A stretch of 64,000 bases of DNA, taken from Prochilodus magdalenae (lineage: Eukaryota > Chordata > Actinopteri > Characiformes > Prochilodontidae). The notes below the pieces were generated by a model. That model worked only from the letters and a program-made list of their open reading frames with translations, had not been told where the DNA came from and searched no databases. Below, piece by piece: positions 35,945-46,640 of the stretch. The position numbers were made by a program, and so were the translations under genes. How positions within the stretch are numbered: position 1 is the stretch's first letter; every line of letters starts with the position of its first letter. Location: assembly GCA_024036415.1 (NCBI GenBank), contig JAMWET010001298.1:289501-353500 (forward strand), read 5' to 3'.

Positions 35945-36100
35945 ATATTTATGGTATTTAGCTGATGCTGTTATCCAGAGGGACCTACAAGGTTAATCAT
36001 ATTACAGGTAGGCCAGTGTAGTGTTAGGAGTCTTGCCCAAGGACTCTTATCGGTGTAGCACAGCTTGTCATATCCACTGAACTACACCCACCCATCATAT
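35945..36100 (-). mobile_element. tRNA-derived SINE, family S2
   Basis: In reverse complement it opens with GTAGTTCAGTGGATA, an A-box-like head, followed by AGAGTCCTTGGGCAAG and CCTCTGGATAACAGCATC. This order matches the widespread teleost repeat whose body reads '...CTTATCCAGAGCGAC...'. The B-box is degenerate. The copy is inactive. Confidence 0.65.
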
Positions 36101-36227
36101 CACTCCTCCCTCGTATTGACATATAAAGACCTTGATGGTTTGTAATATGGCTGCATCCATATTTGTTGTTGAAAGAAATCACTGCAGTTCATGAATACAT
36201 GTATTTGTTCCTTCATGAAAAATAAAG

Positions 36228-36245
36228 TTTTTTTTTTTTTTTTTT
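36228..36245. repeat. Poly-T tract
   Basis: About 18 T residues; no recognisable element next to it. Confidence 0.9.
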
Positions 36246-36279
36246 CCAATTACAGATACATGTATAAGTGCACAGATAT

Positions 36280-36840
36280 ACACACACACTCACACTCATC
36301 CTCACACGCAGTACACCCCTCACACATATCCTCTCACCCTGTGTGTGTTCACTTGGCTGCGTGTAGCCGGACAGCCTCATACATCACCATCCTTCATTAA
36401 AAGTGCTAGCAGCCACAGCGTGGCTACATAAACACAGGGGTCTAGGCCGCGCTCTCTCTCTCACCTCTCACTAGAGGACTTCAAAGTCACTCCAGCCGCA
36501 CGGCTGTCTGATGAATGCTCCCATCTGCCCGCCTGATGTATGTCTCCGTCGCCCCCACTCCGCTGTGGAAATGGCCCCGGCCCATCCGCAACCTCTGCTG
36601 AGAATGGCCATTTGTTAGCGGTTAGCCTGCATCTGGGAGCCCCCAGTTCTAATTCCGTACGCAAGCCCATCAATCCTTTTAACACAACACTCCGGCAAAG
36701 TCGTTCTGGCATGTTACTAATGCTGCCTATTATTAACTCTATTAAATGTAACGCCGTATAAGTAGGCCTCTAAAAGTGGATCGTTTTGGTCGTGCAATTC
36801 TATTAGGATGGAGAGTCAATTTATGAATTGGATGGTTTTA
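36280..36840. promoter_or_regulatory. GC-balanced enhancer-like block
   Basis: A CACA-rich start (36280-36340), then repeat-poor DNA. Both strands are open at 36461-36712 and 36540-36761 with no domain. Conserved-element candidate. Confidence 0.3.
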
Positions 36841-37199
36841 GTGGTAAAGTGGTTAGTGTTGAGGTAATGGGTGGGAGGCTGAGAAGACCATTTAATTTTC
36901 AGGAACACACTCGCATGCACTAACATAGGCGCACAAATCCACAATGATTTTCATTAAAACTCAGTTTCCTCAACCGAGATTAAGGCAGGACTCCGAAGAA
37001 TCTACAGTGGTAGATTGTTGTCATGCTGATAATAATGCAGATCCTGTCTGCCATAAATGAACTCACCGGACAAAAAATTTGTTACCTTGTGTTTTTAAAT
37101 TGGTAGTAACTTCAGGCTACTCCATGAGAATGCAAAGTTCACTCCATGAGAATGATGGGGCTATAAATATCTGTGGAGTATAAAACAGGACTCATATGT
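36841..37199. other. Nothing recognised
   Basis: Includes a tandem ACTCCATGAGAATG duplicate at 37117-37154. Probably the 5' flank or untranslated region of the T2 element that follows. Confidence 0.45.
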
Positions 37200-37382
37200 T
37201 GAGAAGAGATGCTACAGTGCAGTGAATGCCTCATTGGATATGTGGAAAATGGATCCAAAGTAGATGTTAATGATTGGCTAAAAAGATTGATTGCATTTGG
37301 GAGTACCAAAGACCACAGTGTGAAGCACGTAACTGTACTTAGAGGTGTATGGAAGTGTGCGGTCATACGGATCTACCCCAGC
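37200..37382 (+). mobile_element. Tc1/mariner relic, family T2, 5' part
   Basis: Matches 10297-10424: GAGAAGAGATGCTACAG, then ATTGCATTTGGGAGTACC and GGTGTATGGAAGTG. Translates to a decayed helix-turn-helix (SVKHVTVLRGVWKCAVIRIY), the N-terminal DNA-binding region of a Tc1-type transposase. The element is cut off by the AAAT array that follows. Confidence 0.65.
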
Positions 37383-37390
37383 AGTGGTTA

Positions 37391-37402
37391 AAATAAATAC
37401 AT

Positions 37403-37434
<32 letters not shown>

Positions 37435-37438
37435 ATAG
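37391..37438. repeat. (AAAT)n microsatellite
   Basis: About 11 AAAT units. Confidence 0.95.
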
Positions 37439-37448
37439 CATCAAAAAA

Positions 37449-37466
37449 GCCATAGCATCAATAAAG

Positions 37467-37510
<44 letters not shown>

Positions 37511-37516
37511 CTCTTT

Positions 37517-37592
<76 letters not shown>

Positions 37593-37641
37593 TGTATGTA
37601 TGTATATATATACACACATTGACGTTATTGATGCTATTGGC
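37449..37641. repeat. AT-rich palindrome with TC loop
   Basis: Left arm GCCATAGCATCAATAA (37449) plus (AT)n at 37471-37508; central TC tract 37509-37547; right arm (AT)n at 37548-37590, ending TTATTGATGCTATTGGC (37625-37641). The outer arms are inverted copies of each other with one indel. The structure could fold into a stem of about 75 bp. Resembles unstable palindromic AT-rich repeats or a MITE invaded by simple sequence. Confidence 0.8.
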
Positions 37642-37723
37642 AGCTTAATAAATCGGAGTGTTCAGAACGTTCATCCGTTTGGTCAACAGGGCTGAACACT
37701 GCAATCTGTTAAGCTGCCAATAG
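37634..37723. repeat. 90-nt strong imperfect hairpin
   Basis: The outer stem CTATTGGCAGCTTAA (37634) pairs with TTAAGCTGCCAATAG (37709-37723). After a mostly paired 8-nt segment, AGTGTTCAG (37657-37665) pairs perfectly with CTGAACACT (37692-37700), leaving a loop of about 26 nt. The size and shape suit a microRNA precursor. A short MITE with two nested inverted repeats is the main alternative. Confidence 0.5.
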
Positions 37724-37749
37724 GTTTTATCTGTATTATATTTGTGAGA

Positions 37750-37860
37750 GATGCCTGAAAAGTAACATTGTGCCAAGCCAATCCTGACCCTCCAAACTCC
37801 TGTAACCGATCAATTTCAATAACACGTCCTTTAAATGAAACATAAAACTCACTTAGGCCC
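37750..37860 (+). repeat. Dispersed repeat, family R3
   Basis: Shares TTTCAATAACACGTCC, TTTAAATGAAACATAAA and preceding GTGCCAAGC-type text with 39280-39405. About 110 bp, no coding capacity. Confidence 0.6.
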
Positions 37861-38990
37861 ATCTTCGCTTAGAAGAGTACGTTTAAGCGGCCTTCACTTT
37901 CCTCTCTAGCACCAATAATCTTTCAGAAGGAAAGAAAGGAAAAAGGTAATTCTAATCACTGTCTATTACACAGCGAGAGAAGTAGAGTGAGGAGAGAAGA
38001 GGAGTGGATGAAACGGAGAAATCTTAGAAAAGAGAAGGAGATGATTGGAAGGTCAGCAGTGCAAGGCACATGTAGAAATTAATTCCCCACTCTCTGGAAA
38101 AGAATATGTCTAATTCTGTCAAGCAGTCTGATAGAATCAGCCTGACTACATGGATGAGGGGAGGCTATAGACCCGTGAGGGTACAGGCAAGGAGGTGGTG
38201 GGGGGGAAGAGAGAGAGAGACAGCTAATGAGAATGGGACAAAGGGAAAAGAGGTGAAGAGAAATAGAAGCAGAGCAAAGAAGACAGTGGAAGTGGATGAT
38301 GGAGATAGAACTTGGAAGAAGCAGAGAAACATATGGAGAGTTGAAGCATATGGGGGCAACAGGTGGAGTAGTTAATTAAGATGGATTTCGCCATGGCAAT
38401 GACATTGCAGTTTTATCAGCCACACCTGCTTCGTGCCTGAATTCTGAACTGCTATATAAAAGTTTTCCCCTCAGAAACGTAGATGGAGTCGACCTGAATG
38501 AAGTGATGAATGTGCTTTATTCTTTATTCTGTAACACAAGAAGCCATTAGTCTGCTAATGTTGATACACATACGTAGACAAGGTTAGCTTCTTGGTCAAG
38601 ACCTGCTGCACACATCTGTCATTAGTTCCAGTGAGATACGTTTTTGCACACAGTATTTTGCAGCGGTCTCACTTCACACATTACACATGCAGTCCCTGCT
38701 GTTTTGGCCATGCGGCATTTTTACAGACTAGTAGTAGTTAGCAACAGGACAATCTTGTGTTGATCTATGGGGAATTTCGTGATTTTCTCTCTTACAGAGC
38801 ACAATTTCTATTTATTTGCTCAATTTGACGTACTGAAAAAACACAGACAAATACATGAAATATAATAAACTGTACCATACTTTTTAAACAGGCCACATTT
38901 TATGCCTAATCAAATCACGGCTGGTATTCGTGCCCTTGGGGTATTACATGCCATTAAGCACTTTTTACTCACAGGTGACTCATTTTTTGT
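37861..38990. other. Spacer with a purine-rich tract at 37925-38350
   Basis: Long GA-rich low-complexity stretches produce artefactual open frames on both strands. The rest is mixed. No recognised element. Confidence 0.5.
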
Positions 38991-39004
38991 TGGGGGTGAG
39001 CATA

Positions 39005-39262
39005 TATATATATCCAAAGAAAAACATGTATCTCCATTTTTGTTGATTTTTACTTTTATGACTCATTTGATCACATGAGCTGCTGTTTACACTCTGTGGA
39101 AATTTCATGAAGAATGGACCAACAGAAATGGCCCAAAACTGCTGGGAAAAACGTCTGGTTCCATTGACTTCCATTCAAATGAAATGAGGTTTTTGGCCTC
39201 TCCTGTAAAGTTGCCATTTTGGAGATACTTGTTTTTCTTTGGACAGCAATGATATATATATA
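39005..39262 (+). mobile_element. MITE family M1, complete-looking copy
   Basis: The left end TCCAAAGAAAAACATG, then TATCTCCA (39013-39036), is the inverted form of the right end TGGAGATACTTG, then TTTTTCTTTGGA (39219-39242), followed by TATATATAT on both outer sides, possibly the target duplication. The interior has ATGGACCAACAGAAATGG and CTGTAAAGTTGCC. About 250 bp, no coding capacity. Confidence 0.75.
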
Positions 39263-39279
39263 TTGTTGGTCAAGAAGTC

Positions 39280-39405
39280 TGAAGTCTGATCCCTGAAAAT
39301 GAACACGGTGTCAAGCAAACCCTGTGCCAACCAACACTGTTCTCTCCTGTATCTGTTTAATTTCAATAACATGTCCTTTAAATGAAACATAAATCTTACT
39401 CAGGT
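39280..39405 (+). repeat. Dispersed repeat, family R3
   Basis: Second copy of the 37750-37860 unit (TTTCAATAACATGTCC, TTTAAATGAAACATAAA), immediately downstream of the M1 MITE. Confidence 0.6.
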
Positions 39406-40080
39406 ACTTTTCTAAATTTTTTGGTAATTTTTTTCAAATGTTTTTTGGGGGATTTTTGTGTATTTTCACTTAGGAAACCAACAAAACATGTAATCTGACC
39501 ACCGGCAACCAAATGTTTGTGTAAAACACATTTTTTGCTTCATTGCATATTGTTTGTATCTCTTTCTGGTGGTCCTGTTCCAGGTATGATTCTGTGAATA
39601 TTCCATCAAAATTCTACAAAATTCTAATAAGTGAAATATTTTATTTTCTAGTTCTTTGTGATCTGTAAAAGCCCATTAATTTTCACCATAGTGAAATGCA
39701 TCTTGGATTCAGAGGTTCTACTATGGGTGACTTTGACTACAGCTTGACTTTTGTGGTCTGTATCTTTGCTTCATTAGATGCTGGCTGCTTTTTACATTGT
39801 GTTATAGACAAGATGAATGGTGTAATAGAAATGATTAAAATTAGTAATTATTCTGCAGTTTCCAGGTTTTATTCCAGTAGTGATTACAACTAACTCTATA
39901 TGTATGCTACCTTCATATCTATATGAACAACTGTGCCTATAGGAGATGCTTGCCAGACACTGCATACTACCATAAAATGGAATTCCACTGGAATTTCAGA
40001 CCATCTTGGACTGTGATAATTAAGTGTTGTCCCCTCTGGTTAACTGGATGTGGTCCTGGTCGCTTGCTGTAGCTGGTTGT
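39406..40080. other. AT-rich DNA, nothing recognised
   Basis: No supported feature. Confidence 0.5.
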
Positions 40081-41300
40081 CCTGGCCCGCTGCACTGCTG
40101 CTTTATCAGATCGTGCTACATCACCTCTGGATTGCTTTGTCAATAAGCTGGCCAGGCTTGACCTGGCTTTGGCATCTCTAACCAGTCACGGTGAGTGACA
40201 GGCAGGAGATGGCTGATAATTCAAAGAAATTGGAAGTGTGAAATCTTTAAGGGCCACTTCTTACTGCCGCCAAATGCCAGGGTATCTCTCCATCAGCGCG
40301 CTCGCTGTGCTCTCACAAGCCCGGGCATTGTTAATGGTGGCCTGTCTGTCCGTCAAGCCCCTGCTTCTGCCGGGATTTATCCCCTGTTTGCCTCCTTATC
40401 TCTGCTGGCTGGATGCACTCGTGGGGCCTGGAGGCACTAGAGGTTGTATGTGTGTGTGTGTATGTGATTGGATTGAGAGGTAGCAGCCTACAAGCTTCTT
40501 TCCCTTCATTCCCTCACTCTCTCTTACTTCTATTTTTTAGGAGGTGGAATGGCACCCTGGTGGTTCCCTATATCCTCATTTTACCCCTCGTCCTGGTCTA
40601 GACTGTAGTAAAATCTGGTCGATGATTCCCTCCCACGAAGGACCAATGAGTGGTGGTCTCGAACAATTATCTTCCCAGGTTATCTTGTGGTGTGTTATGT
40701 GTACTGTCCGGTATTCAGATCCCTGATCCACTATGGACGGTGGAGTGGGGCAACAGTGACAGCCTCAAACTCAAAATGAGCCGTTTTAGGAGCTTAGTTT
40801 CCAAATAAGGACTGCATAAACTGGCCGTGAGAGGGATGTTTTAAAACGTCAACGAGAGAGTTTGCCCCTGACATGAAACTCTTGTTTCAGGAAAAGTAAG
40901 GGAATTTTGTTTTTCCATGATATAGATCGTTTGAATGGTGACCGAGATACCAAGACACAGTGAAAACTGCCATTACTTGTGGGATCCCTCAGATTTCCGA
41001 CATCACGCATGAGGCTCTTCCCTACTACATCACTGATGGCACGGAAAACGACAGGCAGATTTGGCAACTTTGATATGATAACAGATATCTAGCGTTGCGA
41101 TGCATGTCCCGACACTCTACGGATAACATTTAGGCATTCTGAAATGTTTGCGATTCCGCCTCACCTCTGCCTGCTCTGCGCGTGCCACTCTTCTTCACCT
41201 TGAAAGTGGCTCGAGTAGTCACAAAGACATGCCGAGGAGACTCTACCAGAATGAGTATGATCTATGAATACTTTTCATTAACAGTTGGAGATCTAGGCCA
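40081..41300. promoter_or_regulatory. Enhancer-like blocks
   Basis: Repeat-poor, balanced to GC-rich DNA (richest 40250-40450 and 40500-40700), with a small GT run at 40447-40463. Overlapping frames in 40195-40601 carry no domain. Probably several conserved non-coding elements. Confidence 0.35.
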
Positions 41301-41840
41301 TTTTATTACCTTTTCAGCCTAATTAGAATGTGACAAATCGTATTTCCACAAAAAAAATTGGAATTGGAAGTTAATTATTACAATGGTAATTAGGTCCATG
41401 ATTAAGGAGTTAATAAAAGAAACACATTTTCCCTTTCCTAGATTGACAGAGATGAGGTTTGTGATCTACTTGTGGATTCAGTGCTATGCAACATGTGTGT
41501 GTGAGTCTTTTTTGAAGTTTTCTGCAGCTCATCTGCACGCTGCGTTCGTTTGTCCTTCCACTCAATTATGGCTGAGTTATCTCTACGAGTGAAAATGCAA
41601 GATAATGTATTAATTAGCATCATTAACGCGAGCAATTACTGGAGTGAAAACACTTGCTTTTGTAATGAGGAAAAGGCTTGCAGTGTTCAGATAGTGTTCG
41701 AACATGTGGTGTTGAAAAGAGAGAAGGTTGATAGAGATGTAACAGGAGGAATGCTTAAGCTGCAAGCAAGCAGTAGAGCAACGCGGTTGTGTTCGCTGAT
41801 ATTATCCGAGAAATATATCATGCCTTACAAGTAAATATGT
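41301..41840. promoter_or_regulatory. Strong conserved-element candidate with paired TAATTA
   Basis: TAATTA cores at 41372-41377 and 41387-41392 are 15 bp apart, with GTTAATAAAAG nearby and a further TTAATTAGCATCATTAACG stretch around 41609. The + frame 41550-41834 has no features. Dense homeodomain sites in repeat-poor sequence suggest an enhancer. Confidence 0.4.
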
Positions 41841-42255
41841 AATATATTTATGGTACATTAACGTACTGTACTAAAACAGGCCTGATAACTGTAACATGGT
41901 ATAGATGCTTATCAGACCAGAGCTTTAAATAAGGGCGTAACATGAAGCAGGATGCGGAATCTTTCATAGTATACAGTAGTACTGTAGAATGTGTAGGAGT
42001 TGTTCTGGATCTATGGCTCTCAAAACAAAAAACCTTTCCACCAGCACGATTGACGGCAAAAGTTGAGCAAACTGTTATGGTATGCTAACCAAAATATCTG
42101 AAGCCATGCAAATAAAAACAATGGGTCAACATCAAGTCCATCTACTGTCATAATATTAGAATTAACATGAATTAGAATTAATTAAAAAAATTACCATTAG
42201 AATAAACATGAAATTATTCTGTACGGCATGCAATATGGAATCATCTACAGTGCAT
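41841..42255. other. Nothing recognised
   Basis: AT-rich spacer, no supported feature. Confidence 0.5.
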
Positions 42256-42257
42256 CT

Positions 42258-42700
42258 ACAGTCATATGCAAAAGATTGGGCACCCCAATTAATTACCATG
42301 ATTTTGAAGTGTTAATAAGTGAACACATTCCCTACAGTGAACACACTGCAGTTACTGTTTATATGCTACCTATGAGTTTATTTATTTTTGGGTTGTCAAA
42401 TTCAGCAAATGAATAGAAATTTCACACTAAAATTGCATTAAAAATGGCATATGCTAGCTTATTGTATGTAGAGGATATGTTAATTACACCTGGAAAATGA
42501 ACAAAACATGTAAATGAAATAAAGGTTGAAATAGTTCTGAGTCTATGTATTTGTCAGTCTGGTGATAATGCAGTTTAACAAGTGAGCTGATAATGATCCC
42601 CCAAGGCATTAATCCCTGTGACTGAATCCCTGATTGACTACTAGACAATACATTTTCATTTTTAATATACAATATTAAACAATCCAAAAGTAAGAGAAAG
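42258..42700 (+). mobile_element. MITE family M2 copy, right end uncertain
   Basis: Starts CAGTCATATGCAAAAG, then ATTGGGCACCCCAATTAATTACC, the canonical left end of the M2 family also at 28912. The interior is AT-rich and non-coding. No clean inverted right end was found, so the 3' boundary is approximate. Confidence 0.6.
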
Positions 42701-43560
42701 TGAAGAAATCACACTTTTGATGTCATGTCAAATACTTTTTGTCATGTTGCAGAGATATGTACAGAAGTTAAGCTAATTAACTACTTCCGGCCCGTCCTGT
42801 ATCGTAATACTACTTTGTACCTCAAGAGGTGATGGCGAGTCACTGTAGAGTCAAGCTGAATCAGTCCAGCGTGAGAGGAAGAAGCAGCAGGAATTTTCAG
42901 TTCTCTACTCAATCATGTCATAGAGTATCATCATCCTGGCCGAGTAAATTCCTCAGTGCACTCTCATTGAGTGTGACAAACAGTCAACATTTACTTTACC
43001 ACTTAAGCTTCCTGATAATGAGTTATAATATAAATTATTGAAAAAGTAATACATGTTTTTCCTCAGGCATCTACTGTTGAATTACCGAACACCCATACTG
43101 ACAGAAAACAATTTCTCTATACTTGTGAAGTACATGGATGTGGTTAAGAACTCTCAGCTGTTGTGTGCATCAGTTCAAGAGCAGCAAAAATAACAGCAGC
43201 AAGATGCCATGGAAGTAATTTACAACTACACTCCATATAACCTTTTAAGCTTTGCAGTCGTTCCACGTTTACTTCAGGAAATGCACCTTTCTAGATTTGC
43301 TGTGGAGTCCTAAACATCAAGCTGGACTTTAGTCTTTTTGAGCCTGTGCATGTGGCATTAACATGTGATGACCCACCCTAAAACCGTAAGTCTGATCTGA
43401 CTTTTCTTTATTCCTTTAACCAAGAAAAAGAAGTACATATGGCAACGAAATGAGATGTAAGGAGGTATTTAGACTTTTTCAGCCAGGCTGAGCTACCAGA
43501 ACTTTGTCACTATGTTGAGTTCTATCCCATGTAAAACGTCCTGCTGTTATGACAGCATTG
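42701..43560. other. Nothing recognised
   Basis: Mixed sequence, no supported feature. Confidence 0.5.
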
Positions 43561-44330
43561 CGCCGCATCGGTGATTGAGTGTCAGCCGCTCGTTGCAGAG
43601 GAAGCAGCCTCCTAAACCCAATTCTAGCGCTTCAGAGCCGCGAGGTGAGTGATGAACTGCTCGGAACGGGCTGCATTTCCCTTAGCCCGCATGCTGTCAC
43701 TCACCATGCCAACACCATGCACGCACGCTGAAGCCAGGCCGCACTCACTCCAGCTAATGGAAACTGGAGCTAAAGGAGGTGGGAGAGGGATGGAGAAGGG
43801 GAAAACAAATGGAATAAAGAGAGATGGGAGGATGGAAAGGAAGTGAGGGGGAGAGAGAGAGTGAGAGTGAGGTAAAGGGTGGTTGGGGTGGGGGTATGCA
43901 GAGGGGGCGGGGGACGGATGCTCCACATCTGTTAATCCAAAAGGAGCTTAGTTTAGAGACAGTGTCCTCTGTTTGTTTGTGTAAAGGAAAGCCATTCACA
44001 GAGAAAGAGCGAGAGAGATATGTTCCATATTTAGCTACCGCAATGTTTAAAGTCTCTGTCACAGCGAAGTGAGTTCCCAGGCCGACACATCTCAAGCTGT
44101 TCAAATACCCATTAGGATGTTTTGTTTCCTCATACATACTGACAGAAACGGGGAGGAAAAAAAGGAAATACAGCAACCGTAGAGGTAGTGGTTGGGAGGA
44201 GGGGGATGAGGAAGAAACGATGGAAATTTATCAAGAAACTTCTGTGCTATTTAATGATCCTTGTATGCAGAGGGGAAGACCACGGAGCGCTCCGCCGCTG
44301 CCAAATACCGATCCCCTAACTTAATTTCCT
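43561..44330. promoter_or_regulatory. Balanced block with a long purine tract
   Basis: 43560-43750 is GC-rich and repeat-poor. 43770-43925 is a GA/GGG-rich tract that yields an artefactual 140-codon - frame (Ser/Pro/Leu low complexity). A short splice-bounded segment at 43599-43643 is open but not phase-compatible with the candidate exons. Confidence 0.3.
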
Positions 44331-45035
44331 GCTCAATTGCTGTTTTATAGTGCATAGTACAGTGATACCAGCTAGTAATATAGAAAACAGATTGCCTGCG
44401 CAGCCAAGTGGAGCAGACTGTTGCGAGGCTGTGGAGGACCTGTAGTCTCCAGGGGGGCTCAGGCGGGTGGGCTCCACTAAACCAACAAAGCCAGGCGCTC
44501 CTGTCTTCCCTGACTGGCAGCAGCTGGCTGGGACAGTGGGAGGAAAAAGCGCATGTGCCACAATAACAGAAACGCTTACTTACAAAACAGTAAAGATTCT
44601 ATTACACCATGGAGGTATATGTAATTGCCGTACATCCTGGATGACTACAATTACCTCGTCACTTTAAACTACGGCCTGATGTGCATGTAAGGCACACTTT
44701 CACTGGGGTTTTCTGGCTTTTTCTCTACATCCTTTACCCAGAAAACCCAAAGAAATGCACAGTGATTTCTCAGAGCTTAGAAAAACAGATAACCTTGTGT
44801 GTAATGGTGGGCAGTATGGTGATGTACTATCGTTGTTATGATCAATTATATCTTCGTGTATGCTTTCCTGAGTATATTGTAATATTGTTAGATCTTCCAA
44901 AATAGAACAGTGAGAACATTGTGGATCCCGAAACGACAAATAATAGAGGTAAGGAACAACAACAGCAAATGTATAGTGACTAAATATGGTACATAGTAAC
45001 ATTAACCTAATTGGGTTTGTTTATTTTTAATACCC
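44331..45035. promoter_or_regulatory. Repeat-poor block
   Basis: 44331-44660 is balanced and non-repetitive. The remainder is AT-rich with nothing recognised. Weak conserved-element candidate. Confidence 0.25.
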
Positions 45036-45040
45036 TCACC

Positions 45041-45760
45041 ATCAAAAAATAGTTGCACTCAGAAAAAAAGCAACCGACAGGAATGAAACTTGGTGGATAG
45101 TTTTGGTATTGTGAGACATGCGAATAATTCCAGTTTCACACCTATGTGTGCATGTGACATAAGCAAGGACGGGCCTTGTCACTGTACCTGACTGACCCAA
45201 CAGCAACAATAGTGGACATTCAGAGAGAAGTAATGCCCTACATGATTGGTTTATGGTATGTCAAAAAAATACGGCCTTGACATGTATATACAGTAGACAT
45301 CAAACAAATAGTTTCACCCATAAGGAATCAACCATCAGAACTGAAATTTGGTGGGTAGGTTTGACACTGAGAGACAAGCAAATGATTCCCTATCACTATA
45401 CCTGACTGACCCAACAGCCATGATCGTGGACATTCAGGAAGCAGTGATGCCCTCCATGAGTCATCCTGTTAGTGCCAGCACCATTGGCAGACGGCTGCAC
45501 ACTGCAGGACCACATGCATGCAGACCATTATGGCAACTGCCCTTAACACCACATCAGTGTCGCCTACATTGCCGTTGTGCCAGACTTTCACGGAGTGACT
45601 GGTAGCAGGTCAACTTCAGTATGAGTTCTGCTTTTGTCTTGGTGGAGATGACCTATGAATTTGTGGGTGGAGGCATGTGTCATTTGTTTGCTGCCAAATG
45701 TTTTTTCTTGCTGGAAGTGGCCGGCAGTGTTTACTGTGATCTAGCAGGAACAGGGCCTTA
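45041..45760 (+). mobile_element. Tc1-like relic, family T1, 5' half with internal duplication
   Basis: 45420-45602 encodes a Tc1-type second helix-turn-helix (VSASTIGRRLHTAGPHA, then RPLWQLPLTPHQ). The expected FSDESR catalytic motif follows in decayed form at about 45618-45650. The 5' leader is present twice (45041-45240 and 45290-45430: SGNNTGGTGGRTAG-type text, then GTACCTGACTGACC/ATACCTGACTGACC). No C-terminal half. Inactive. Confidence 0.75.
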
Positions 45761-46240
45761 AAGATGATTCATTAGATTAGGCTAGACAATAATGTCAGGG
45801 CTGTGCTACTTCTTTGCCCTTTCATGTTGGACTGATTCGACCCATCTTTTGAGGCACAAAGTGGTATTACAAGACCGGAGAAGCCAAGTTCAGTATGCTT
45901 ACTTTTATGGACACCTCTGAAATGCAATGCATATATAAGTGGTTATTACTTCAGATTCTGCTAATATTTTTTGTTAAAATTGGAGCATTATAAACAAAAT
46001 ACTTACATACAGCATTTTTGAAACAGTGTTGGTAAGTGCTTTGAATTTTCCTTGAATGTTTGTGGCTGCATAAGCAAGTCAACGTATATAAATGTGTGTT
46101 ATTGTGTATAAATGCTAAACGAAATGTATAAATGATGAACTAAAACAGGTTGGCTAGTCGCGAGTGTCGTACATTGATTTTCAGAATTATTTTTTTAAAT
46201 GAATCTAAACCACTCATGTAGAAATATACTTGTGTTTGCC
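45761..46240. other. Nothing recognised
   Basis: AT-rich spacer, no supported feature. Confidence 0.5.
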
Positions 46241-46640
46241 CTGCAGACTCATTTCCCATAAATGTTAAAGGAATCAGTCTAGCTTTCCTTTTTCCCCACT
46301 CCTATACTGTAGTCCCAGGAGTACAAGGCAGGCGTATGCATATGTGGTGTGAAACTGGTGGAGAGAGTGTGTTTGAACTGAGACAGGTTGTCATCCCACC
46401 TCCATACTACAGCCTGTGGACTTGACTCCTACACTCCAACTGCATTGACTTTCCAGAGAGCCTCTTATTTATAGTGACTAATGTCATCGGGACGTATAGT
46501 GCCAGACTGCCTGGGCTGCTGAAATCAGTAGACGTTATTAGCACAGTTTGTAGCCCTGACCAGCAGTCCCTCAAACAGCACCACAGCTGTGTCAGGAGTA
46601 GCTCAGGTGAATGGTATACGTGAATGTGCAGACTGTATCA
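46241..46640. promoter_or_regulatory. Enhancer-like block
   Basis: Repeat-poor, balanced sequence centred on 46380-46600. No coding signal. Weak candidate. Confidence 0.3.

Noticed and set aside
37403..37615. Frame of repeated Ile-Tyr and Glu-Arg
   Set aside because: Translation of the AT/TC/AT palindrome.
43599..43643. Short open segment between GTTGCAG and GTGAGTG
   Set aside because: In the phase required between the two candidate exons it hits a stop; too short to stand alone.
43754..44176. 140-codon - strand frame
   Set aside because: Most of it is Ser/Pro/Leu low complexity from a purine-rich tract; no domain.
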